Source: Diphasiastrum complanatum (taxonomy: Eukaryota; Streptophyta; Lycopodiopsida; Lycopodiales; Lycopodiaceae). From it: 64,000 bases of DNA. Position numbers and translations under genes: made by a program. Each line of letters begins with the position of its first letter. The stretch's first letter is position 1. The notes beneath the pieces were generated by a model, which was given only the letters and a program-made list of their open reading frames with translations, ran no database searches and was not told the origin of the DNA. The stretch lies in the NCBI GenBank assembly GCA_029204225.1, contig CM055092.1:63971425-64035424 (forward strand). Reading direction: 5' to 3'. Positions 35,903 through 48,174 of this stretch are shown one piece after another.

Positions 35903-38148
35903 TGGTGACTATGGCTCATATATTATTTTGGGATTTGCTTTTTTCATCTCATAGCTTGAAAGTACCTCATAGAATTATGACTTCAATCGATTTAGAAATT
36001 ATTTCATGGTGTAGCCATAAGCAACCAAGCATTGCTCTCTCATTAACCAAGCAGAATTTAGGACAACAACAAATGTAGCATATGGCTTCAATGACTATTA
36101 GCTGAATGTAAAGAGGATCAAGATAATGCAACTCCCATTGTGATAATGAGAGTTGCATTTAATTGTAAAATGTTTGAAGCACTCTAAGCAAACCCTTAGC
36201 GTCAATCCAAACAATCTTTAATTATGAAACTTGTTGATGAAAAGTCAGTAAGGGATAAACTACCAAATTATTCCAAAAATTTATAGATCAATAATTTGTT
36301 CACATTTCAATTTGTTTGATAGAAACCAATTTGAAAATGAATAAGAAATTGATAGTTTATGTTTTTTCATATTGTGGATTATAACAAAAAATAAAAAGTT
36401 TTTTGATTTTTTGATAACTTTTCTAAATTTAATGTTCAAAATTTCAGCTTTTTTTCAAAAGATATTCAACTTTTTTGAAATTCGGGTGTCAAAGCACCTT
36501 CTTGAAATGAAACTAGTTTAGAACCTAAACAACAACATATTAATACTAGTCAGTGCTAATTAGACGATGATAAAGGCCAGATTAAACCATTTAAAGGCTA
36601 TGACTACCAAAAGAAAGCCCGTCATATAAAGTCCCTTCCTCTTAGAGACTTTTAAAACATATGATCACGTTAAGCTTGATCAATTGGAACTGAATCCAAA
36701 ACAAGGTAGTTGTTGAGTGAAATTTACTAGTAAAGAATTTGGATAAATGCACCACTATGGATGGAAATATTAGAACAAACCAACTAGCACTAATGACTTG
36801 AATTTCAAAAAATAAATGCATGTTTGATGATATGGTGAAAATATATGTTTTGAAGCTTATTCTTGTAGTAAACTATTCTCATTGGGTGGTGGATGAAGAA
36901 ATAATATTGATGTTTTTATTTGGGATAGCACCCAAACCACAAACCAACATAGAATCAACTATGTTAGGCAAAGCACAAACCAATTAAAGTTCAAGACTAG
37001 GTGCAAGTCACATGCATAAAGGTACGTACAAATTAGATTTCTCCAAGTCAACAAAGCCCAAAACTAGGTGCAAGGTACTTCCACATTAGCTTTCGTATAA
37101 AGATCAACATGTTGATTTGTTTATTACTTTTTGAGAGGTGAAGACAAATCATTGATGATAAAGGCGAGAATTAAAGAGCAAACCCTTTGAAATAAAGTCC
37201 CTGGCTCTCCATAGAAACATAAGAAAGAATATTGCATTTTAGCATTGTAACAAATGTAGGGTCCAAATTGTCCAAACTTGGGAGTATCACGTTTTAAGTC
37301 CACCACAAACCCATTGGCCATATCATTGTTTATTTCAATAATGCTTAGCAAATAATTTTATCACTCTATTTGTAAGTTTTAATGGTTGCATCTTTCTAAA
37401 CAATCTTCATAATGATAACCTTTGGAACTTAGATGACTAAAATCCACCAAATCAACAAGTTTTTGGTGAAAATGCGTTCTCACTCGGCATTTCAAAGCAG
37501 AAGTATTCGCAATTTAATAACCATTTCAAAAAAAAGGAAAGAAAAATTGGTTTTGTGGAGCTTAAAAGGACTACTAGCAAACATCATCTCAACATCAAGT
37601 TATGTCAAGAGAAACACCAGACAAGAGGAACCAAATTGGATGTCATTTTGATAGAAATCACTGTTGCTCGTCATATAATATCTGATTATTGATGAGAATT
37701 TTTGTACATTTTGTACAATTTAGTTTAATCTTGTACATTTATTTATGTTTGAATCATAAACTAGAAAAGAAAAACTTTTGGCTAAAACGCATTTCCTTTG
37801 TGGGACTAGATGCAGCTTGTCTTCCTAAACGTAAACGTCTCCTTTTCTTCGATGTGTTTGCTGGACTGAAGAACGTTGTAGCTAATGAAAATCTGAATTG
37901 TTTATAATCACATATTCTTTTCCCTCCTTTTTACTTGAAAAAGTTCATGGCATTGCTCTCATCTGCACCTCTTTACAAACTATCCCTTGACCTCAAACAG
38001 AATATATTTTGCAGTGGCCTCATTACTTTGCTGCCATTTCAAAAGGACTACCAGAAAAAAGATCACTCAAAATGGTCAAAACCAGCTGGACTATGAGGGT
38101 TATAGATGAAGCTTATAGCGGACACTTAACTCTACACTAAGAAAATCC
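35903..38148. other. no gene seen, AT-rich intergenic
   Basis: Only short frames occur. One minus-strand frame (37124-37351) has an uneven composition (LKRDTPKFGQFGPYICYN; FLCFYGEPGTLFQRVC) and could be a scrap of an unknown repeat, but it has no recognisable domain. This is the 3' flank of the host gene. Confidence 0.4.
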
Positions 38149-40736
38149 TTAGAAGAGCTGCTTTCTGAAGGATTTAGTAGCAACCTGATACGTGCGGACT
38201 AATAGCCCAACCCCTATACCAATGCCTAAGCACATCCCTAAACCGATGCCAACACCTACTCTTACACCTGCATTGAACCACGAGATGTCTCCATCATCCC
38301 CTTCCAGGTATGCACCTCCACCACCCTCAGAACCATAATACTTCCCAATGGCTGTTACTTTTCCATCCAGATCTCCATATAGTCTTTCGTCTGCTACCTG
38401 CCGAAAAATGTCACAAGTTTCAGAAGTCATAGGCTGTCATGGAAACAAAAAAATGATAAGAACCGAATGATACTTACCCACGCTTCTTTATAGCTTAGAT
38501 TGCTATAGCTAAAGGAATCTTACACACTTAGCAAGCTAAGAAACTCACAGCTTCACAACCACACGCACAAGCCTTTTAAACAAGTAATGATAAATCAATA
38601 GCATCAACCTAAGATAGTCAACAGAAAAGGAAACAAAGGAGAACAGTATCTGTTTTTCTGTGTAAGAAGGCGTGGGACACTAATCGAAAATTTCAAGAGT
38701 GAAATCTATATTGCTGTTTGCTAGTCGTTAAGAGTTAAGACTTTTATCTCCTTCAAAAGTACCGTGAGAATTCATATCAATTGGTGCACATGTTTCGATT
38801 CAAAAAGTGACGATGGGAACATTTTCAGCGAAGGTAACAATATTCCAGGAATTGTTGAAATGCCCAAAGTTTTGTGTACTTTCAGGCTTTTGCATCTATC
38901 AGTCTAAAATAGGATATGGAAATATAATATTATATAAGCAGAGACATAATTTCAGAGATGAATGGTTCTTGCTTCTTGGTCGGTAATTGAAAGTACCGGG
39001 TAGAGATATGCATCGATTAGCTTTCAAGAATTCACTGTTCAAGGGATACATCTGTGCTAGACTAGATCTCAAAGGTACGTTAAGACGTCTATCAAGATTA
39101 GAATAGTTATTTGAAAAAGCTATTACATTTGTAATGGACTAGATCTCACAGGTACGTTGAGTTGTCTATAATGGGAAAAAGAAATACTTGAAAATTTTCT
39201 AATTCTGGATATGAACAATTAAGATCAACCTTACTGCACAGTGCACTCCCTTAAAGCAGCCAGGCCGTCTGTAGCACATGGATGAAAATTATTTCTTAGA
39301 TCGCTTGCGTTTAAGGATCCGCGTAAGTGAAGGTGATAAAATATTACATTTTGAATCAGCTTGCTAGCTTAATTTGTTTTAGAACCATTTTTTACCGTAT
39401 AAAACACATGTCTATTAGTTTCATGAAATTAGGAGATCATGAGAGGCTCCTAACTTGTTGGAAATGGACACGTCAGGTCATTGCAAACTAAGATTTGAAG
39501 CAATGAACCACATGCTGTCGACTCAGAACTTTCTTAAAGATCATTCCATTTCCTACGTCGCTAATTGATTGCTTTACATGATGCCTCAAATTGTTAGTGT
39601 GAGCAGGTTACGAGGTGTGCAAAAGTCGGATGCCAGCTATCCAGACCTCTCATGTCAATCACCTCTCATGTCAATCCAGGGTGCCCTCTTCTTGGCATGC
39701 ATAGGCTGCTTGAAAGCTTCAAAGCCTACCTGCGTTGTAGTTTCAGCAAGCAAGAGAAGAAAAGCATTCCTTTCTTTTGCACACGCTCTTGTATTTTACT
39801 TCTGTTTCTTTCTTTCTATTTAAATATCAACACAAATCTCATATTCCCAAAATGTATTGCAATAAATGCACTCGAGCATGAACACAGCACAGATCTAACC
39901 TTTAGAGGATATCCACCTCTGTTATAGAGAGCCTAAATCCATAACTGTAAAACTTGGTAAAGGAAAAACCAGAAAAGAGACATTACTTGTCCATCGAGGT
40001 CCGTTAAGATCATGTTTTGAGGGACTCCGCATTCTTTATCCTCAGGGATGGCATCTAAGGTTCCGTGGCGAATTGTCCGTTTTCGAGCAGCCAGTTCAAC
40101 TGTTTGAGTAAGGATAACGGGAGTACTCGAGTACTGCCCAACTACACAAACCTCCATGGCCGGAGAAGCATAAGAAAGGGATGCATAATCGTGTCTTCCT
40201 TTCAAGAAACTGCATCCCATGGATCTAACAACACAGTTGCATTCCATTGCCCATCCAGATGTAATGGACTTCGTTAAGGAGCTTGCAGAAGAGTCGTAGC
40301 CTATCAGCCCTTGCATATCTGAAGTGTCTGCTTTCAAAAGGACACCGCAAACAAGAATTTCTTCATTCTCGTAGATCTCGAACGTGACACATCCTACCGC
40401 TCGTAACTTATCAGTGGTCACATATGTCACCTCCAATGAGTCTTTATCCACTCTGTCTCTCCGAAGAATGAGAGAAGTTTCTTCCGAAGGAGAAATTCTT
40501 CCTCCATTCACCTCCAGGGCCGTTTCGATGCTCCTTTGAGGAAAACGCATGATCAAAACATCAGGACTCTCATCCGGTGGCCCAAAGCTCACTCTCACAT
40601 AAAGTACTTTGACGTCCAGCCAAGCCGGCAGTTGGCGAGTACCATTCAGGCCATAGTAGTTAAGCTTTGAGGGATTCGTAGTTCCAGAAAAGTCTCCTGA
40701 GAGAAGGCTATGCGTCGATTCCTCCGATTCATTCAT
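38149..40736 (-). CDS. At1g01500-like uncharacterised plant protein, two exons
   Basis: Exon 1 is 40736-39987 (250 codons) and exon 2 is 38397-38149 (82 codons and TAA). They join in phase 0 across an intron with GTAATG and CGGCAG ends. The 332-residue product matches the length and layout of the Arabidopsis At1g01500 family. It has an N-terminal WLDVKVLYVRVSF, then LEVNGGRISPSEETSLILRR, DRVDKDSLEVTYVTTDKLR and GCVTFEIYENEEILVCGVLL, mid-protein GWAMECNC, then VILTQTVELAARK and RHGTLDAIPEDKE. The C-terminus is WFNAGVRVGVGIGLGMCLGI followed by GIGVGLLVRTYQ, a Gly/Val/Ile-rich hydrophobic stretch likely to associate with a membrane. The start is the first ATG of the frame. No lesions are seen. 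The molecular function is unknown; database titles calling it erythronate-4-phosphate dehydrogenase-like are not supported by any motif here. Confidence 0.9.
38398..39986 (-). other. intron of the At1g01500-like gene
   Basis: 1589 bases with GT-AG ends. No nested coding region or clear transposon is visible. 39060-39180 holds a diverged short direct repeat (TAGATCTCAAAGGTACGTTAAG and TAGATCTCACAGGTACGTTGAG-like, about 71 bases apart). A plus-strand frame at 39569-39823 has no recognisable features. Confidence 0.8.
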
Positions 40737-41800
40737 GCTGACAATTTTTCGGGCTACGAGTGCGAAGATTGATCCAGCACATACTCTATCCCAACCTTGA
40801 ATGTCAGCTCTTCGCCTTCATTCATCAGGAATCAAAAGAGCCTCATCATTTTAAATAAGTTTTTTTTCGGGCACAAAACGTAATCATCTATTGATCTTTC
40901 AAAATATGTATAGTGCGTGCGGCCTTCGTGTGATTCCAGCTCCAAGTCATCGCACCTTCAAACAGATCGAGCACTGTAGTTTGTTGAATCAGCGCTCGTA
41001 ATTAGCAATGATTTACTCTGTAACGAGTTGAATCAGCACTCGTAAGCACATGTGTTTAACTTCAACTATCTAATTAAGAAGTATGCAGAAATGATTCTAT
41101 ATTATCAAACCTAGGCACAATAATGAGATGTATCGGGGAAACAGGAGATTATAACGCACTTCGAAAGCCTGAGTTGCAGCGTTATTTCAGTTGCTTTGGT
41201 TGAGAGACGCCTCCTCTGATAATGATACTTTGACAAGTCAATAATACATAGCTTAAACAAAGTCGTGACAGACAGGATCATATCCGCCTCTCCGTAGAGG
41301 TTGTGAATTGAGGATAGAAAACCTTATCCTGATGGTACAAAAAAGACTATAAGAAAACTGTAGATTACCATATTCAACCAGGAAAAGTAAACGAGAACAA
41401 AATCAAAGTGAGTCCAGATCAAAATGCTGAATCCTTCCTTTGCTCAATCTTTTTCCATTGCTCCACAGATCTCAACGCACGCCAAAATGAACGGATCATA
41501 GACCGATCAGCATGACGATCAAACGAGAAGGGTTTGTAGAGCGCGTATCTCTAGCATGTAGGCCAGCAGAGACGACGCGGCGACCAGGGGGACGCTCGGA
41601 ACGGGAACGCCGAAACGCAGTAGGCAGATGACCGGTGGAACCCGCTGCCAGGCCAAGCGCACTGGCACGAGACGGTCATGTGGGGTCACACGTGGTACAA
41701 TTCTTATCGGATAGGCAAGCATCCTGCCGCATAACGACCCACCAGTGACCAGTCTCCCTACCCTATCCACACTTGTGATCTCAGATTTAAATATTTTGCA
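40737..41800 (-). promoter_or_regulatory. upstream region of the At1g01500-like gene
   Basis: Candidate promoter and 5' UTR. There is an internal direct repeat of CGAGTTGAATCAGC/TTGTTGAATCAGC near 40980-41040. A conspicuously GC-rich patch at 41560-41760 differs from the surrounding AT-rich DNA. I could not identify a specific TATA box or factor site. Confidence 0.35.
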
Positions 41801-44580
41801 GATTTTTCTTTTAGATATTTGAAGCCTAAGTAACTTGAGACCTCAAAATTGAGAGGCTCTCTTTAGAAGAGAGATATCGAACCGAAGACTTGCCATAAGG
41901 GATGAGTTTATTTCTCGTCATGATTTTTCTTACATGTGCTGAGTTGGTGTATCGTGCTTGAGGTGAGCTTGCCCACCCAAGCTCGATTCCATGTGATCCC
42001 ACATGACGATAATACCTAAAAGTATTCCTCACCATGACTTGATTGAGGGTGTAGGCACGAAGGGCCTCACCCTCATCCAATAATTTAGCTAAAGGGAGCA
42101 ACGTATTCTGCATTGCCACTCTTGTGGCAATGTTGGGCCCTTCCATCCAATGATGGAAAGGCAAGGAGATACAAGGTAGCAAAGGAGGGGGTGGTGGAGC
42201 ACCCACCACCACCCTTGGATGGTGTCTACATCATCACTGGCATGCCAGTGATGGTGGAGAATGTACCGATCCATTTGAAAGTGGCAAGTTCATATCTCCA
42301 ATGTCTTGTACACCGTGGGACAAAGGATGGGTCCCATCCTACACCTCAAATTAAGGTGAAGAATACGCTCATCCATTTTTTATCCACTTTGATGTTCTAG
42401 CTTTCACGCTTCACATTGAGAGATGATCACATTAACAATGGGCGGACTTTTCCAAGAAGTTAAATTGAAATATCTTACACTCATTCTGCTAGTGCAAGGT
42501 CAGGAATAAAGGGATAATACTTGACAAAGTACTGGTAGTCGATGCCCTCCCTCCATTTGAAATAATCTTTAGTCGTTTCTCTCTTGGAAAAAAAAATTGC
42601 ATGTTTCCAAGATCCGCGTAGCCTCCCACCTAGTAAGTTGAGACACTACCCACTTTCCCAATCCTCATAGACTAACCTAGAATCACTCAAAGGAGCAAGA
42701 AAAAGCAACTTATCAATATGCTGACTTGGAAACCAACATAAGACCCATCTGTAGCCAACAAGGATGTCGGTTTTAAAAAATTGAATATCGTCATACTTGA
42801 CAAAAAGTACTTTTCTTGAAAATTACAAGACATTGGAATTTGTTGCCTGGTAGCATATTCGATGTCAAACTTTTCATCTGACAATAGAAGGCGTTGGATA
42901 CAAGACAAGAAAAACAAAAGGTGATGGACTCAACATGTACAAACTGCTGTTTTGGGGAATTTGGCATACAGTAAGAATAGCACCGACATTCTTTTTTTTA
43001 AAATTGGGTTACAGATGTTGACTTCCAAAATAACTTGAATAACTTCTTCTTCTTTTTTGTGATAGATCATGTTCAATGAAATATTCACACGATTTCAAAT
43101 CTTCAAGTTTCTAAATGAGAGAATTTATTAGGCTCGTCTAATAAATCAAAACACTATAGAAAATTTCAACATTCAAAAGCTATTTCTAGTGAGAACGCAA
43201 ATATTGCACAATACTTGAAATTAGTAAATATGAAATCTAGCCAATATGAGACTAATTCCTGAACTTATAACATACAAGGCATTGAATTTCATCAATGGGG
43301 TGGGGTTGAGGCCAAAGTAAATATTTAATACTATGAGTCAATAAATAAAATTTAATTAAGGCAATGACCAGATTTGTTCGTTAATTTTGTTAGCATGCTA
43401 TCTATTTGTAAGTAATCACAAAATTTAGTAGTTTGAGGATTCTAAACGGAAAGAGAAGGATTAGAAGATAATGTTTGTCAATTTTTGAGGAGTCTTAAAA
43501 GATGGAAAATATTAGAGGAAAACTCAAATGAGGTTTTTGAAAATTGTATAACCCATAAACATACAATAGCCCCTCAATTTTCAACAAAAGATGTTGAAAG
43601 CCAACAATTATTGCTACAAATCTAACTTGATATTCCCTGCTTGACATTGACAAAATTCTGAAAGCAAGCTTGGTACATCAACATACTTAGCAACAAACCT
43701 CTCACTTGCCAATTAAACGTTGTCTATATCATATGGTAAATAGCATCATTAAGAGATAAAAAGGTATCAAGGTTCAAAAAATACTATAGTGAACTCAAGA
43801 AAGTTTTCCTTAGTGGGAGCAAAAATAAATTGCGGAGATTTGCAAGCACTACTTGAAATCTAAAATTACACATCAAGTAAACTCCTTGTGTTGCTTGCAC
43901 ATTAGTCTCAATTTTGGCTAGTATATTTTTGCATTGAGCTACATTGGTCACCCTTGTTTCCTCATTGAAGATAGAGTGAAGTGTGTGCCCGCAGTATCTT
44001 CAACTAGTTACTCTTTGGCTTATTTGGCTGAAATTAAAATTTTTGAAAAGAATCTATCTACACAAATGAAGATATTTTGTAACTCTCTAAACTTTGATAT
44101 AGAAATTCAATATAAAATCATCTGAAGTGGCTAGCATTTAAGAGGCTTCAACATTAGCTTAATCAAAGTGCTCTTTCCACCTCCTTTTGTTTTTTCTTGT
44201 AAGCTGCACGTTTGGTTTATTGAGTTGATGCCTGACAATATTAGCTAGGGTCCAAGAATGACCCAACATTAGGGGAAATATGGGCTCAAAATGGGCCCTT
44301 TAAGAAGTTTGACTTTAGAGAGAGGTTACGAAGATAGAGAATGGAAACCGATAACATTTGTTGCCATTTTTCGAGTTTCCAGTGATGCTCGCATTCTAAC
44401 TATTGTGGTTTACTAGCTCTAACTTCATGCATTATTTAGTTAAGTGTGCTTGTAATAACGAAAGACGGAATTTTTCTGCATGTTTCAGCCAACTTGAAAT
44501 CTTGGTATGCTCTTTGCAAAATATGTAGTGGGAGCACTATGAGCTCAAATTTTTATATGCTCATAGTAAAATATGAGGCG
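41801..44580. other. no gene seen apart from a hairpin cluster
   Basis: Mostly AT-rich with scattered short frames. A minus-strand frame at 41826-42212 overlaps the hairpins and has no recognisable domain. The interval 42430-44560 shows nothing I can support. Confidence 0.4.
42111..42253. repeat. four short perfect hairpins in a row
   Basis: CATTGCCAC/GTGGCAATG (42111-42132, 4-base loop); TTCCATC/GATGGAA (42141-42158, 4-base loop); GGGTGGTGG/CCACCACCC (42189-42214, 8-base loop); and CATCACTGGC/GCCAGTGATG (42232-42253), which with its central AT is a perfect palindrome. Such density is well above expectation and suggests a structured element, perhaps a MITE or Helitron remnant. Confidence 0.75.
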
Positions 44581-44599
44581 GGAGAATTATGAGCTCGAC

Positions 44600-46617
44600 A
44601 TCATTCTAGCCAAGACAAACTATTCTGTAAATACTGTAAGAGGACTGGTCATCTTATTAAGGACTGCTGGAACATTGAAATACAACAACGAAAAGAAGCG
44701 GTTCCAACAACAAGCAAATGCTACAACTACCAGTCACTCGATCCAGCCACAAGAGGAAGACGAAGCAGCCTTTATGACCAAAGTTGGAGAACTGTAGGAT
44801 ATCCTGGTACTTGGACTCGGGAGCAACACAACATATTGGTTCCAAGATTACAAATCATTCTAGAGCTATGCAATTAGGAGACAACTCATCTCATACTATC
44901 ACGTGAAGGAACAGTCAGAATTGAATTTTAGAAAGGTGATGTAAAATTCTTGTCCAATGCTCTTCAAATTCCAAATCTCACCAAAAATCTGCTTTCAATT
45001 AGCAAAATCACTGATTCCAGTCATAGGGTCGAATTCGATACAAAGGGCTGCATTATTCTTGACAAATCTAGGAAAGTTTTAGCTTTCCGTAGGAGATGTG
45101 GCTATCTATACAAGCTAAGCCATTTTTATTCTACAAATAGTCAAACTCTTCATACTTCAACTTCTGAATCGATTGATATGCTATGGCATTTCAGACTAGG
45201 CCATTTAAACTTCAAAAGCATTCAACAAATGTCAAATCTGAATTTAGTGCAAGATTTACAATCTATTAGCAAATCGACTTCTCTTTGTGAAAGCTGTATT
45301 ATCAACAAACATGCTAGAAGTCCATTCGATTCTGATTTAGTCCATTCATCTAAAGATCTGCTAGATCTAGTACATAGTGACATTTGTGGCCCAATACAGA
45401 CTGCTTCCACAGGGGGAGCCATTTACTTTCTAACCTTTATTGATGACTTCTCTTGAAATAGGTGCCTTGAGCTGTCAGCTATTTTTTGAAGAACAAATTT
45501 GAAGCATTCAAATTATCAAATAGTTCAAGGCATCTGCTAAAAATCAGACACATAAAAAAATCAAGGCTCTACGCACTGATGGAGGGGGAGAATTTATCTC
45601 CACCAAATTCAAGGAGTTTTGCAAGGCAAATGGAATAAACCAACAATTTACAACTAGCTATTCACCTCAATCCAATGGTATAGTTGAAAGGAAGAATTGA
45701 ACACTAATTGAAAGTGCCAAGAGCATGCTGGCCCATGTCTCTCTTCGAAAGAAATTATGGGCAGAAGCTATCATGACTGCTGCCTATCTACATAATCAAT
45801 CCATTACAAAAGCTCTAAATGGCAAAACACCTTATGAAGTTTGGACAAGATCGAAACTCTCACTCAAGCACATTCAAGTTTTTGAATACATTGCTTACTC
45901 TCAGACCCTTGCTGATTTAAGGAAGAGGCTAGATGATACTAACAAAAAATTGCTTTTTCATTGGCTATTCTCCAAACCACAAGACATACAAACTCTACAA
46001 TATGAACACACATAAGTCGTTCACAAGTAGAGACATCATTTTTGTGGAAGATCAATTCTTCATCCACAAGGGGAAGGCTCTTGAAAATTCCAATCCTAGA
46101 GTCAAAACCAGCTCCGAACTCAGCATCAAACATCAAAAAATTGATACAGATTCAGACATTGAGTCAGATCTTCAATGACTCGAATCTCATCAGAGGATCG
46201 AAGTTCATCTAGAAGATTGAATCGACCCAGACAGGCCCCATCCAGATTTATGGATGATCCAACATGCTATCTTGTGCAAGAACCATGCACTATATCAGAG
46301 GCAATGTCAACTCGAGATCGTGATCAATGGAAAGCTGCGATGGACAATGAATTCGATTCTCTAATAATCAGACATGGACTATAATAGAGCTGCCAAAGGA
46401 TTGAAATTTGATTCCATGCAAATGGATATTCAAAGCGAAATATGATGTTGAAGGAAAACTAAATCGATAGAAGGCTAGACTGATCGCCAAAGGTTTCTCA
46501 CAGACTTCAAATCTAGATTATTCAGATACTTTCAGCCATGTTGTTAAACATACTTCAATTCGACTATTACTCTCCTATGCAACTGCAACCAATTTTGAAG
46601 TCCACCAAATGGGCGTC
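44600..46617 (+). pseudogene. copia gag end to RT, truncated at an LTR
   Basis: Opens with a gag CCHC zinc knuckle (CKYCKRTGHLIKDC, 44626-44667), then protease (WYLDSGATQHIG, catalytic Asp codon at 44814). It continues with LSNALQIPNLTKNLLSISKI, the GAG-pre-integrase zinc motif (WHFRLGHLN; CESCIINKHARSPF), and the integrase (HSDICGP; FIDDFS; LRTDGGGEF; SYSPQSNGIVERKN). After the integrase tail (FFIGYSPNHKTYKLYN; SRDIIFVEDQF) the RT starts (CKWIFKAKYDVEG; IAKGFSQTSNLDYSDTF) and stops at FEVHQM. There the sequence changes directly into LTR at 46618, before the RT catalytic motif. Many stops and frameshifts are present, for example TGA at 45454-45456 and breaks near 45940 and 46180. Confidence 0.9.
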
Positions 46618-47080
46618 CAGATCAAGTATTGAATAGCTAGCTCTCTCTCAAGCATGCGAGCTTGAACACTCTTGAGAATTCTAGCTCAGTTCTTAGATTG
46701 CTATTGCGCTTACTGCTTATCAGTAGTTGCGCTTAATTCAGACTTATATTTTAGCCACTCAGAGATAGCTTAGAGTACGCGGCTTCGATCCACAACTTGA
46801 TGTACTCATTTACATCTGTTTCGCTTTCATACTGAATCAATACTATCTTCTTATTGCGTTTAGCTTTGTCTCAGAATGTATATTTCTGTAATTCTTCACA
46901 ATTGATTATTTGTCTGATAATTCAATGCTTTAAATGTTTGGCTACGAAATCACTGTAGTACTATATTCAAAGTTAGTTACTATAAGATCGAACTACGCAC
47001 AATAAGTTTTCTTTCTTGTCATTCAAATTTTTTTTATTCAAATTTTATTCAACCTATCTTTTATACACCTCTTTCCAACA
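46618..47080 (+). repeat. copia LTR, U3-truncated
   Basis: Ends CTTTCCAACA directly before the primer-binding site. Its left edge joins RT sequence at the same LTR position where the second copy has U3 upstream. It therefore lacks the TATA-containing part. Confidence 0.85.
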
Positions 47081-47092
47081 TGGTATTAGAGC
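47081..47092 (+). other. primer-binding site for initiator Met tRNA
   Basis: TGGTATTAGAGC directly after the LTR differs by one base from TGGTATCAGAGC, the usual plant copia site complementary to the 3' end of initiator methionine tRNA. Confidence 0.88.
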
Positions 47093-47268
47093 GTTGATTC
47101 TTCTTCAAGGCCTAATACTATATTAGAGCGCAAGCTCTTATACTTGATAACTTTCGCGATATCAAATTATTCTTCAGTTCGAATCAATTTTTTTAGGTAT
47201 CAGAGAATTGATTTCCAACTGTAGCATAGCACGATATCTCTCTTAACGTCGTTAGACTAAAGTTCCAG

Positions 47269-47884
47269 ATGGATTCTCAAAGTAAAGCCAGTCTTATCGC
47301 AGACAAGCTGAATGGATCCAATTATCATTTATGAAAATTTAAGATGAAGACCTTGCTAATCGCCAACAAGTTGTGGGATGTTGTTACAGGTATCGAAGTG
47401 AAACCTAAAGACGACAAAGACGACTCAAAATGGAAGTCAAAGGATGGTAAAGCCTTCGTGCTTATTCTCCTCAATATATCAGATACTCAAATTGGCCACA
47501 TAGTTGAAGCTAAGACTTTGAAAGAAGTTTGGAACATTCTGAGCTCACTATATGATGTGAGAGACGTAATTACTAAGTTACATCTTTGAAGGAAATTCTT
47601 CACACTCATGTCGAATAATGATTCTCTTCAGAATCATATTAACCAGCTTAAGAATCTCTTGCAATAGAGGGCCACTGTCGGATCAGTCATAGACGGTCAA
47701 GACACAATTATGACATTGCTTTCAAGCCTGCCCTCTACATATGAGAACTAGGTGATGATTATCACGACACATTCAGATTTAACTCTTACCAGAGTTATCA
47801 CTATGTTGCTGCAAGAAGATAGTTGAAGAAGTCAAGACACTTCGTCAAAGTGCCTCAAATGTTAAGGAAATGACTTTGGCAAAG
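47269..47884 (+). pseudogene. copia gag (UBN2-type)
   Basis: ATG at 47269 opens KASLIADKLNGSNYHL, a TGA in place of the usual Trp, then KFKMKTLLIANKLWDVVTG, ALV-like region AFVLILLNISDTQIGHIVEA and TLKEVWNILSSLYDV, the gag-polypeptide (UBN2) fold of copia elements. Stops at 47587-47589, near 47666 and near 47750 interrupt the later part (LMSNNDSLQNHINQLKNLL; LLSSLPSTYEN). No zinc knuckle follows before the sequence turns into LTR. Confidence 0.85.
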
Positions 47885-48138
47885 TGTGGGGCTACTCCAT
47901 TATTCAGGAAATGAGATTTTGCGACATTGTCGCATTTCTCACAAAAGTCGCATTTTTCGCTTTCTCCCCGATGACAGTTACATTCATTTCTGTAGAGTGA
48001 CAGTCGCGTTCATTTATGTAGAGTGATTGTTTACAGCCAAATGTCACCGCTTATCAACAAGCAAGTTTTGAGAAGAACTGGATGAATGCTAGCATACTCT
48101 AGCCAACTGACAGCGCATTTGATGACCTAATTGCTTAG

Positions 48139-48146
48139 TATAAATA
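48139..48146 (+). promoter_or_regulatory. LTR TATA box
   Basis: TATAAATA upstream of the shared LTR segment, in the U3 part of the second LTR. The first LTR copy lacks this region. Confidence 0.55.
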
Positions 48147-48174
48147 GTTGTTCATATTTCAACATCTTAATTAT

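Noticed and set aside
39569-39927. Plus-strand frames inside the host-gene intron
   Set aside because: Antisense to the intron, no recognisable features, and composition consistent with chance.
41826-42212. 128-codon minus-strand frame
   Set aside because: It begins in a proline run produced by a CCACCACC hairpin and spans several inverted repeats. No domain recognised.
44573-44797. 74-codon plus-strand frame
   Set aside because: It is the wrong frame over the gag zinc knuckle and protease region. The correct frame gives CKYCKRTGHLIKDC.
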